DNA of 5,196 nucleotides from Bacteroidota bacterium (GTDB taxonomy: Bacteria; Bacteroidota; Bacteroidia; Bacteroidales; Marinifilaceae), in the NCBI GenBank assembly GCA_023400335.1, contig JAEXFF010000300.1:1-5196 (forward strand). The letters run 5' to 3'. The number at the start of each line of letters is the position of its first letter. Position 1 is the first letter of the stretch. A program made the translations under genes and the position numbers. Below the pieces are notes generated by a model. That model saw only the letters and a program-made list of their open reading frames with translations. It was not told where the DNA came from and searched no databases. Positions 1 to 5,196 of the stretch are shown one piece after another.

Positions 1-315
1 TCAAACTCCCGGTAATAAATACTATTTGACTGCAGATTTTTCTGTACTTTTTTATAAACATTTATATCCGCAAAACTGAACACCATTTTTTCTGTAAAAA
101 ACAAAGAGACGGGTTTTCCGGAATGTAACATACAAAGGCACACCGTTGAACGGATTGATCCACTTGACAAATCCCACCCTCTCCATACAAAAGTAAAATC
201 AAGGAAACAGATTGTTTTGTGAGATGTTCTTATTAAGCTTTTATCCAAAACCGCCCCATTTCTTATTCAGATCCAGACTTAATACAGAACATATCAGAAA
301 ATATCATATTCTCTT
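1..315. other. Left-edge intergenic region, no gene seen
   Basis: No convincing coding region is visible on either strand. The longest minus-strand open stretch here lacks an ATG and has an unnatural composition. A short plus-strand frame from 212 runs into the nuclease gene on the opposite strand and is best read as its shadow. The only small structures are an 11-bp perfect inverted repeat, CCGTT-G-AACGG, at about 142-152, and scattered poly-T/poly-A tracts. The region is downstream of the minus-strand nuclease gene and may hold its 3' end signals, but I could not find a strong terminator hairpin with a T-tract. Confidence 0.5.
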
Positions 316-1164
316 CTATATATGCCGTTTCATCTCGTCCAACGTCTTTCCATTGGCATTTCTCCACTTTGTCCAGCCATTCGTGGAACGGCCCAATATC
401 ACTCCCCCTGCTGTACTCGGAGACGAAAACACATAATCTTCCGTAAAACGATAAGTATCTCCATCCGTAACCAACACCCCACTCTCCAGCAATTCTTTCC
501 GCATATTAATCAGATAATCATGACAGGAAGGCACGGTCGTCGTCTTTACCCGGGAATCCTTAAACACCACAAAACCATCATCGATCAAACTTCCTTCTGC
601 TTCCACCCCGTTTCCTTTCAGCTTGTACACATCCCCCGAAACCGTAGCCACAATCTCCCTCGCCACAGAATCAAACAACGGAAATCCCAAAGTAGAGAGC
701 AATATCTTCGCGATCTCAAAACAATCCTCCGCATCGGCCTCCATACTTTCCGTGATATGCGGCTTATTGGGCACAGCCGTATTGTCCAGTTCATAACGGT
801 TTGTTTCTGCCGCTTTCCTGATGGCCACATACTCCAGATATTTCACATGCGTTTTGGTAAAAGCATGGGTTTGCGAAATAATGACAACCGCATAGTTCCA
901 GAAATCTTTATTCCGTTGATGCTGTTTCAGTCGCTCGGCACAATCTTCGGCCTCCCCGATATAAGCCATCTCATGCCCGTTTTCCGCCTCTCCGAAAAGG
1001 AAATAAAAACCAACGTTGGTCAGTTCCGGTCGCCGCAATATAGCCTCGAACTGATTCCTGGGAAAAAGAATAGCCTTAATCGTGCGGTTCGTAATCTCCG
1101 CAATCTTAATCCCCCGCGGATTTCCATCCGGAAGGAATATCTGTATGGTCTGAGGATGTGCCAT
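316..1164 (-). CDS. GIY-YIG nuclease family protein with C-terminal DUF4357-type domain
   Basis: The 282-residue protein is a probable GIY-YIG-fold nuclease, a family that cuts DNA with a tyrosine/arginine/glutamate active site and a divalent metal. The fold's signatures are visible: GFYFLFG at residues 52-58 (the 'GIY' strand), YIGE at 68-71 (the 'YIG' strand), an arginine in the following helix (R78, in AERLKQH), and a candidate catalytic glutamate (E111, in KYLEYVAI). About 50 residues precede the domain. The last roughly 40 residues (about 243-278; DYVFSSPSTAGGVILGRS, then GWTKW and GKTLDE) match the DUF4357 pattern found at the C-terminus of such proteins. No signal peptide or membrane segment is seen, so it should be cytoplasmic. 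The ATG at 1164 gives the complete N-terminus (TIQIFLPDGNPRGIKIAEIT), which is typical of this family. It is transcribed alone and divergently from the acyltransferase. The substrate and role (repair, defence or other) are unknown. Family assignment is firm; activity is inferred. Confidence 0.92.
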   Translation of the reverse strand: MAHPQTIQIFLPDGNPRGIKIAEITNRTIKAILFPRNQFEAILRRPELTNVGFYFLFGEAENGHEMAYIGEAEDCAERLKQHQRNKDFWNYAVVIISQTHAFTKTHVKYLEYVAIRKAAETNRYELDNTAVPNKPHITESMEADAEDCFEIAKILLSTLGFPLFDSVAREIVATVSGDVYKLKGNGVEAEGSLIDDGFVVFKDSRVKTTTVPSCHDYLINMRKELLESGVLVTDGDTYRFTEDYVFSSPSTAGGVILGRSTNGWTKWRNANGKTLDEMKRHI

Positions 1165-1189
1165 AAAATTTCACTTATTACTCATTTTA

Positions 1190-1197
1190 CAAAAATA
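1190..1197 (-). promoter_or_regulatory. Candidate Bacteroidetes -7 element for the GIY-YIG gene
   Basis: Read on the minus strand this is TATTTTTG, an exact fit to the Bacteroidetes -7 consensus TAnnTTTG. It lies 25 bp before the ATG at 1164, which would give a short leader of about 20 nt. No clear TTTG -33 element is found 19-21 bp further upstream, so the call rests on the -7 match and its position. Confidence 0.35.
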
Positions 1198-1218
1198 TAA
1201 AATTTTATGATATTGCTT

Positions 1219-1500
1219 TTAACATCCGCTATACTTTAAGTGATATATTCCAATTGTAAATTGAATTCTGTTTTTTGTTTTCCTATATACTTTTCCGTAT
1301 AATAAATTATAAAAAGGAAATAGTTCAGATATTTTCTTTGGCTTTCTGGATAATCCGAAAATAGAAACTAAAAGGAAGCTGTAAAATTCAGAAGCATCCA
1401 TTACTTTATAGCGGTAATAAAATTCAATAGGCGTTGTTAAATAATCAGGAACAATCTGCTATAAAATTGTAAGAATAAGAAGAATTCTACTAATTTTCAT
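1219..1500 (-). pseudogene. Possible broken small ORF (single internal TAG)
   Basis: A minus-strand frame starts with ATG at 1500, preceded by a purine-rich GGAAGTGG that could act as a ribosome binding site. It reads MKISRILLILTIL, meets TAG at 1459-1461, then stays open in the same frame for another 79 codons to a TAA. The post-stop part includes IEFYYRYKVMDASEFYSFLL and a basic stretch (SRKPKK). The opening resembles the start of a signal peptide or membrane anchor. An internal ATG at 1401 would give 60 residues by itself. I recognise no family. It could be a small gene inactivated by one nonsense change, or simply chance openness in AT-rich DNA; I lean slightly towards chance. Confidence 0.2.
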
Positions 1501-1975
1501 TCCACTTCCTTTCGAAATTCACAAAGAGACAATTATATTCTTCTGAACTAGATTATATTGGCATAGTGGTTTTGCCGAAAAATTGCTCAACGCTAATGCT
1601 TCTTATACATCGTAACGAATCATTCACTTTACTGGATTTAAAAACGACAGATTAAATCCAAACGGATAAAATACATTCGGTACAGAAATTCTTCACCTCT
1701 ATTAAATATTTTTCTTTTCAACAGGATTTCTCTCCCTAGATAACATGGATACTCAATCTACTGATTCCCCGAACAAATATATGGACATACGATGTGCCTT
1801 ATGATAAATACTTAGATAAGGATGTATAAAATTTAGTTTTTTCCTAAAAAAATAAACTTATCCGGGGTAGGATTATAAGTATTTTCCTCAGGAAATAACA
1901 GTTATATCAAAAAAGCCCGTCTCCAGGATTGAAAAAAAGAAAAGAGAGTATATGAAATAAACAGTTATTAATTTC

Positions 1976-1983
1976 TATTTTTG
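1976..1983 (+). promoter_or_regulatory. Candidate -7 promoter element upstream of the acyltransferase
   Basis: TATTTTTG fits the Bacteroidetes TAnnTTTG consensus. No good TTTG -33 box is seen at the expected distance. If used, transcription would start near 1990 and leave a 5' leader of about 210 nt before the ATG at 2203, which is long for this group. Confidence 0.3.
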
Positions 1984-2018
1984 CAAAAAATTGGCAAAGG
2001 GAAATCCGGAATATGGGG

Positions 2019-2060
2019 GCTTATCGGACAAGAATTTAGTGTTTCCCCGGCCGATAAAGC
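2019..2060 (+). other. Hairpin in the acyltransferase 5' leader
   Basis: GCTTATCGG at 2019-2027 pairs with CCGATAAAGC at 2051-2060, giving nine base pairs with a single bulged A. The loop is 23 nt and ends in CCCCGG. It lies in the otherwise unexplained stretch between a -7 element and the acyltransferase start. It could be a leader structure affecting mRNA stability or translation. There is no T-tract after it, so it is not a simple terminator. No riboswitch class could be assigned. Confidence 0.35.
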
Positions 2061-2202
2061 GTCATTTTTCTAAAACTGGAAATTGTAAGGTGCAGGAAGC
2101 CGGTATAGAATGCGTCCCCTATTAAAATAACCGGATGAGAGTTCCTCAAAACAGAAAGGCAAAAATATAAAAGGCATAAGCTCCGAAATTAATTGTGTAA
2201 TT

Positions 2203-3309
2203 ATGAATGATGTAATACATCTAAAGACAAAACCCCATTATGAAATTTTGGATGGATTGAGAGGAGTTGCGGCTGTTATGGTCGTCTGCTTTCATTTGTT
2301 CGAAGCCCATGCAAGCAATCACTTCAATCAAATTATCAATCACGGATATTTAGCTGTCGACTTTTTCTTTGTCCTTTCCGGTTTTGTTATCGGTTATGCC
2401 TACGATGACCGCTGGAAAAAAATGACAATAAAGGATTTTATCAAACGTCGTTTGATACGTCTTCAGCCCATGATTATTATGGGAGGATTAATCGGAGCCC
2501 TTTTCTTCTATTGGGGGACAGGTTCTAATATAGAAGAAACCTCCGCCGGTATGCTGATTGTCTGCACCATCGCTTCATGTCTGCTTCTTCCGGTTCCCGT
2601 CAGCATGGACATACGGGGCTGGACAGAAATGTATCCGTTGAACGGACCGGAATGGTCTCTGTTCTTCGAATATATAGCTAATCTGTTATACGCTCTTATT
2701 ATCCGCCGTTTTTCCAATAAGGTATTGTTCATTTTTGTTTTACTGTTCGGATGTATAACTGTCCATTTTCTATTCACTAATGCCAACGGAGATATGATTG
2801 GGGGATGGTCCTTGACAGGCGAACAACTTCGGGTGGGTTTCACCCGTTTACTTTACCCATTTTTTGCAGGCCTGTTGCTCTCCCGGCTGAAGTTGAAATT
2901 ACGTATATCCCACCCCTTCTTTTTCTGCAGCCTGCTGGTAATAGTACTATTAGCATTTCCACGTTTGGGCGGGGAATCAGCCTTGTGGATGAATGCTTTG
3001 TACGAAAGTATATGTATTTTAATCCTTTTCCCGTTTATTGTTGTCCTCGGTTCGTCCTCGAAAGTAACGGACAAACAAGATACCAGTCAGCTATGCCTTT
3101 TTCTGGGAAAAATTTCTTATCCTTTGTACCTGGTTCATTATCCGCTTGTCTATATGTATTTCAAATATGTACAGAGCGGCGGAGCAACCGTTACCGGATG
3201 TTGGATATGGGGAATAACGATTGTCCTGGTAAGCATAGGGATAGCCTATCTTTGTGAACGCTTTTATGACGTTCCGGTCCGGAATTGGTTAAAAAAGAAA
3301 TACCTGTAA
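2203..3309 (+). CDS. Acyltransferase 3 family integral membrane protein (OafA/NodX/WecH-like)
   Basis: The 368-residue protein has the usual length for a stand-alone Acyltransferase 3 domain. This family moves acyl groups, often acetyl, onto sugars of O-antigen, capsule or other surface glycans from within the inner membrane. The hallmarks are present: YEILDGLRGVAAVMVVCFH at residues 13-31 with D17, R20 and the conserved histidine H31; GYLAVDFFFVLSGFVIGY at 48-65; a basic KRRLIRLQP loop at 81-89; GPEWSLFFE at 148-156; ISYPLYLVHYPL at 304-315; and a basic C-terminal tail ending KKKYL. About ten hydrophobic segments are spread over the chain, with no added SGNH domain. The ATG at 2203 places the first motif at the usual distance from the N-terminus. 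It stands alone: no glycosyltransferase or polysaccharide gene is adjacent, so its acceptor cannot be named. A terminator-like hairpin follows. Family assignment is firm, the substrate unknown. Confidence 0.95.
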   Translation: MNDVIHLKTKPHYEILDGLRGVAAVMVVCFHLFEAHASNHFNQIINHGYLAVDFFFVLSGFVIGYAYDDRWKKMTIKDFIKRRLIRLQPMIIMGGLIGALFFYWGTGSNIEETSAGMLIVCTIASCLLLPVPVSMDIRGWTEMYPLNGPEWSLFFEYIANLLYALIIRRFSNKVLFIFVLLFGCITVHFLFTNANGDMIGGWSLTGEQLRVGFTRLLYPFFAGLLLSRLKLKLRISHPFFFCSLLVIVLLAFPRLGGESALWMNALYESICILILFPFIVVLGSSSKVTDKQDTSQLCLFLGKISYPLYLVHYPLVYMYFKYVQSGGATVTGCWIWGITIVLVSIGIAYLCERFYDVPVRNWLKKKYL

Positions 3310-3342
3310 AAATCAGGGATAAATGATTTACAGATTAAGTGG

Positions 3343-3376
3343 TTTCCGGTTGACCCGGAGAGTTTTTTGTGTTTTT
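3343..3376 (+). terminator. Rho-independent-type terminator after the acyltransferase gene
   Basis: TTTCCGG (3343-3349) pairs with CCGGAGA (3355-3361) across a 5-nt TTGAC loop, giving seven pairs including one G-T. A T-rich tail follows: six Ts, then GTG and five Ts. It lies 34 bp after the acyltransferase stop codon, in the right orientation to end that transcript. Confidence 0.6.
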
Positions 3377-3427
3377 AAAGAATTTGCCAAAAGCAGCCTG
3401 ACCCGGAAAATGTAAAATCCCGGCAAT

Positions 3428-3562
3428 TTACGGAACAGACACCGTATCGTCTTCTGATAATGCCACAATAGGATAAAATACGCTATCGTAAATTATCCTG
3501 TGTAAGGCTTTAGACAGTGTTTCTTTCCGAATACGCAACAAATGTTTAATAGAAATATACAT
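3428..3562 (-). CDS. Small unassigned ORF (44 codons), possible gene remnant
   Basis: A minus-strand frame from ATG at 3562 to TAA at 3428 reads MYISIKHLLRIRKETLSKAL at the start and ends in IVALSEDDTVSVP. The frame is open for eight more codons upstream (IKDKSITG) before a stop. Codon choice looks natural for this type of genome, and the sequence has a mixed basic, amphipathic first half and an acidic tail, unlike the low-complexity shadow frames nearby. I recognise no family. There is no clear promoter or ribosome binding site, and short protein-like pieces in other frames lie further upstream on the same strand (for example NKLYLLGPNRLY near 3660-3715). It is therefore more likely the tail of a decayed gene than an active small protein. 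The imperfect palindrome at 3470-3499 falls within it. Confidence 0.25.
   Translation of the reverse strand: MYISIKHLLRIRKETLSKALHRIIYDSVFYPIVALSEDDTVSVP
3470..3499. repeat. 30-bp imperfect palindrome
   Basis: The outer arms AGGATAA (3470-3476) and TTATCCT (3493-3499) are perfect inverted copies. The inner arms TACG (3479-3482) and CGTA (3487-3490) are also perfect. They are separated by an AA/AA mismatch on each side and a 4-nt CTAT loop. CAC (3464-3466) and GTG (3500-3502) may extend the pairing past a 3-nt bulge. In total 11 pairs form around one internal loop. It could be a protein-binding site, an RNA hairpin or a small mobile-repeat relic; no T-tract supports a terminator. Confidence 0.45.
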
Positions 3563-3724
3563 TCCGGTTATACTTTTATCTTTAATTTACTTACGGCTGG
3601 CTCTTAGATGATTACGATAGTGTTATAATAAGACCGCCGGCTTATCTTATATTCCCGTAATCTATTTTAATATAAACGGTTAGGTCCTAAAAGGTATAAT
3701 TTATTCCGAGCGGTTGCTCCTTAT

Positions 3725-3748
3725 AAACTATTTGAGAAAATAGTTTTT
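3725..3748 (+). terminator. Hairpin with GAGA tetraloop, possible weak terminator
   Basis: AAACTATTT (3725-3733) pairs perfectly with AAATAGTTT (3738-3746) over a GAGA loop, which fits the stable GNRA tetraloop pattern. Ts run from 3744 to 3748. The stem is AT-rich, so termination would be weak. It sits about 70 bp before the -33 box of the next operon and may shield it from upstream transcription. Confidence 0.3.
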
Positions 3749-3815
3749 CAGGCACTTTACAAAAACAAGATTATAGAAGAAAAGAGTTACTCTGCTGTCT
3801 GGAACTATTCTCTTA

Positions 3816-3847
3816 TTTGTTTCTCTGTATTTCAAACTGTAATTTTG
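3816..3847 (+). promoter_or_regulatory. Bacteroidetes housekeeping promoter for the DUF1893-receptor operon
   Basis: TTTG at 3816-3819 is followed after 20 nt by TAATTTTG at 3840-3847. Both boxes and the spacing match the Bacteroidetes primary sigma factor consensus (TTTG, 19-21 nt, TAnnTTTG). Transcription would start near 3854, giving a leader of about 105 nt. A second isolated -7-like element, TATTTTTG, lies at 3895-3902 and could be an alternative start without a clear -33 partner. No Fur, heme or other operator was recognised. Confidence 0.6.
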
Positions 3848-3959
3848 GTAATAAATCAAGTAAAATAGGTATAAACCGGAAGCAAGTTGTTGTTTATTTT
3901 TGTAACCGGGTAAGAAAGAATAAATGGTTATACAGATTTTTAAAAATATATAAACAGCT

Positions 3960-4409
3960 ATGCCCGGGGATGTATATAGGATCACAGATGAGGAAGGCCG
4001 GAAAGTGGTCGGTTATTTGTATTCGGAGAATTGTTCGTGTGTGATTCAAAAGAATAAAGAAATCCGGATATTCCGTGAAAGGGGTGTGAAAGACTTATAT
4101 CATCTTTTGAAAGAGGAATCCGGGCTACTAAAGGGGGCTTTCGTGGCAGATAAAGTGGTAGGCAAGGCTGCAGCGGCATTGATGATCCTGGGGGGCGTAA
4201 AAGAAGTGTATGCGGGTGTTATCAGTCAGCCGGCCTGTCAATTGTTCAGCCGGGCCAGCATACCTACAGTATATGCCTTGGAAGTACCGCACATCATCAA
4301 TCGTACTCAAACCGATTGGTGCCCTCTGGAAAAGCGGTGTTCGGATGCTGAAACAGCAGAAGAATGTTTACCAATTATAGAAGATTTTATACAGTCTTTA
4401 CCAAAATAA
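3960..4409 (+). CDS. DUF1893 domain-containing protein
   Basis: The 149-residue cytoplasmic-looking protein has no signal peptide or membrane segment. Residues about 23-120 match the DUF1893 family (the TM1506 type, reported to have a cytidine-deaminase-like fold; no enzyme activity is established to my knowledge). The clearest parts are CVIQKNKEIRIF (27-38), RGVKDLYHLL (41-50), KGAFVADKVVGKAAAALMIL (58-77), GGVKEVYAGVISQPA (78-92), and IINRTQTDWCPLE (112-124). The C-terminal tail holds C121, C127 and C136; C25, C27 and C93 bring the total to six cysteines, which leaves room for metal binding but does not show it. An in-frame TAA lies three codons before the ATG at 3960, so no longer ATG start is possible. 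It is the first gene after a strong promoter, and the TonB-dependent receptor starts 21 bp after its stop, so the two are very likely co-transcribed. An accessory role in the uptake of the receptor's ligand is inferred from this pairing only. Confidence 0.9.
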   Translation: MPGDVYRITDEEGRKVVGYLYSENCSCVIQKNKEIRIFRERGVKDLYHLLKEESGLLKGAFVADKVVGKAAAALMILGGVKEVYAGVISQPACQLFSRASIPTVYALEVPHIINRTQTDWCPLEKRCSDAETAEECLPIIEDFIQSLPK

Positions 4410-4430
4410 ACCAACAGTATAGATTTAAAA

Positions 4431-5196
4431 ATGAAAGTATTTCCTATTTTATTCACGGTGTCTTTATTACTTCTGTCTGACTTTAGCCGGGCACAGGAAA
4501 CTACAGATAGTGTACAAGGGGAGCGAATGTACCGGATGGAAGAGGTAGTGGTTACAGGTACGCGGAACGAAACCAACATCCGCCATCTGCCGATGACGGT
4601 GTCAGTTGTCGGCCGGAAACAAATTGAACAGCGGAACGAACAGTCTTTGCTTCCCCTCCTGACTGAACAGATCCCCGGATTTTTCGCAATTTCACGCGGA
4701 ACGATGGGTTATGGGGTATCGGGCGGAGCAGCAGGACAAATGTCGCTACGCGGGATAGGTGGTGCTCCGCAGGAGGGTTTACCTACGACAGGGCTGTTGG
4801 TACTGATTGACGGACATCCCCAATATATGGGACTTTTTGCCCATCCGATCTCCGATGCCTATCAGTCGTTCCTGGCTGAGCGGGTGGAAGTGCTGCGCGG
4901 TCCGGCATCGGTATTGTATGGTTCAAATGCAATGGGCGGTGTTATCAATATCGTGACCCGTAAAATGCAGGAAGATGGAATAAAGACACATGTCAATTTA
5001 GGTTATGGGTCCTACAATACTCTGCAAACCGAAGCTACAAACCGTATAAAAGCCGGACGTTTTACAAGTATACTAAGCATTTCCTATAACCGTACAGACG
5101 GACACCGGACCGATATGGAATTTGAACAGTACGGTGGTTACGCCAAACTGGGTTATGAAATCTCGAAAGCCTGGAACATATGGGCCGACGTAAACC
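4431..5196 (+). CDS. TonB-dependent outer-membrane receptor, 5' part (cut by window edge)
   Basis: The frame from ATG at 4431 is open to the right edge: 255 codons plus one base, about a third of a typical receptor. Such proteins import a scarce ligand (metal chelate, heme, cobalamin or similar) through the outer membrane with energy from TonB-ExbBD. Residues 1-21 form a signal peptide, probably cut after SRA before QE. MEEVVVTGTR at 36-45 looks like the TonB-box region. The plug domain follows: MTVSVVGRKQIE (55-66), LLPLLTEQIPG (73-83), MSLRGIGG (104-111), LLVLIDGHPQYMG (122-134), and the strongly conserved RVEVLRGPASVLYG (151-164) with GGVINIVTR (169-177). First barrel strands begin at about 185. 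There is no N-terminal carboxypeptidase-like domain and no SusD partner in view, so it resembles BtuB/FepA-type receptors rather than SusC. The ligand is not readable here, and barrel and downstream genes lie outside the window. Confidence 0.95.
   Translation, partial: MKVFPILFTVSLLLLSDFSRAQETTDSVQGERMYRMEEVVVTGTRNETNIRHLPMTVSVVGRKQIEQRNEQSLLPLLTEQIPGFFAISRGTMGYGVSGGAAGQMSLRGIGGAPQEGLPTTGLLVLIDGHPQYMGLFAHPISDAYQSFLAERVEVLRGPASVLYGSNAMGGVINIVTRKMQEDGIKTHVNLGYGSYNTLQTEATNRIKAGRFTSILSISYNRTDGHRTDMEFEQYGGYAKLGYEISKAWNIWADVN

Larger units (their letters stand above)
1165..2202. other. About 1 kb gene-poor, AT-rich gap with probable coding remnants
   Basis: No intact gene of normal size is present. 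Both strands are rich in stop codons. Three things stand out: a minus-strand frame with one internal TAG (1219-1500), short protein-like stretches in shifting plus-strand frames (about 1540-1831), and a leader-like segment with a -7 element and hairpin before the acyltransferase gene (1976-2202). A 13-bp inverted repeat, TTTCCT-C-AGGAAA, lies at 1883-1895 and could be an operator-like site, though nothing ties it to a gene. No transposase, tRNA, integrase site or repeat array was recognised. Confidence 0.5.
3310..3959. other. 650-bp gap between the acyltransferase and the DUF1893 operon
   Basis: The first part holds the terminator-like hairpin of the acyltransferase and a 9-bp direct repeat, TGACCCGGA (3351-3359 and 3399-3407). 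The middle holds a 44-codon minus-strand frame (3428-3562) with an imperfect 30-bp palindrome inside it. The last part has a 9-bp-stem hairpin (3725-3748) and the operon promoter (3816-3847) with its leader of about 105 nt. A 9-bp sequence, CTATCGTAA (3483-3491), recurs inverted at 3612-3620. Other open frames, including a minus-strand one at 3728-3985, cross the promoter and have low-complexity hydrophobic composition, so they are not called as genes. Confidence 0.5.

Noticed and set aside
128..295. Minus-strand stop-free stretch of about 55 codons in the left-edge region.
   Set aside because: It has no ATG, an unusual Cys- and Leu-rich composition, and no recognisable motif.
322..1200. Long plus-strand open frame of 292 codons opposite the GIY-YIG gene.
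   Set aside because: It mirrors the minus-strand gene, is rich in His, Arg, Ile and Ser as antisense frames often are, and matches no family, while the minus frame has clear nuclease motifs.
1906..1940. AAAAAAGCCCGTCTCC, which read on the minus strand resembles the second half of a terminator (GGAGACGGGC then Ts).
   Set aside because: The matching first arm (GCCCGTCTCC in the minus-strand reading) is not present next to it, so no hairpin forms, and no intact minus-strand gene ends there.
2095..2147. Partial likeness to a cobalamin riboswitch core (GGAAGCCGGT, later GTCCCC and AACCGGA).
   Set aside because: The second CCGG half of the central stem is missing at its expected place, the CACTGT-type segment is absent, and no B12-box-like GCCAGGAGACCTGCC sequence follows before the gene. 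The downstream gene is an acyltransferase, not a usual cobalamin target.
2805..3257. 150-codon plus-strand frame inside the acyltransferase gene.
   Set aside because: It overlaps the acyltransferase in another frame, and the acyltransferase frame carries all the family motifs.
3728..3985. 85-codon minus-strand frame rich in Tyr, Phe, Ile and Leu.
   Set aside because: It runs across the strong promoter and leader of the DUF1893 operon and has the composition of AT-rich noncoding DNA.

Overview
The window looks like chromosomal DNA of a gut-type Bacteroidales (Bacteroides/Parabacteroides-like). The evidence is the moderate-to-low GC, A-rich untranslated leaders without strong Shine-Dalgarno sequences, several matches to the Bacteroidetes housekeeping promoter (TTTG, about 20 nt, TAnnTTTG), and the protein families present. 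Genus cannot be fixed from sequence alone.

Layout. Positions 1-315 hold no convincing gene. A minus-strand gene at 316-1164 encodes a GIY-YIG nuclease-family protein with a C-terminal DUF4357-type segment. A gap of about 1 kb follows (1165-2202). It is AT-rich and appears to hold gene debris: a minus-strand frame interrupted by one TAG (1219-1500), short protein-like stretches on the plus strand around 1540-1831, and a -7-like promoter element followed by a leader of roughly 200 nt with a good hairpin. An integral-membrane acyltransferase of the Acyltransferase 3 (OafA/NodX/WecH-like) family lies at 2203-3309 and ends just before an intrinsic-terminator-like hairpin. A second gene-poor gap (3310-3959) contains a 44-codon minus-strand frame, a 30-bp imperfect palindrome, a 9-bp-stem hairpin and the best promoter of the window.

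That promoter points into a two-gene unit. The first gene encodes a DUF1893 protein (3960-4409). After 21 bp comes the 5' part of a TonB-dependent outer-membrane receptor (4431 to the right edge), with signal peptide, TonB-box-like segment and plug domain visible. They are probably co-transcribed, so the DUF1893 protein is probably linked to the uptake function of the receptor. The substrate cannot be read from the sequence. The nuclease gene and the acyltransferase gene look like single-gene units unrelated to this operon.

I did not find a clearly new multi-gene system. The most interesting items are the DUF1893-receptor pairing, the palindrome inside a small unassigned frame, and the structured leader before the acyltransferase.
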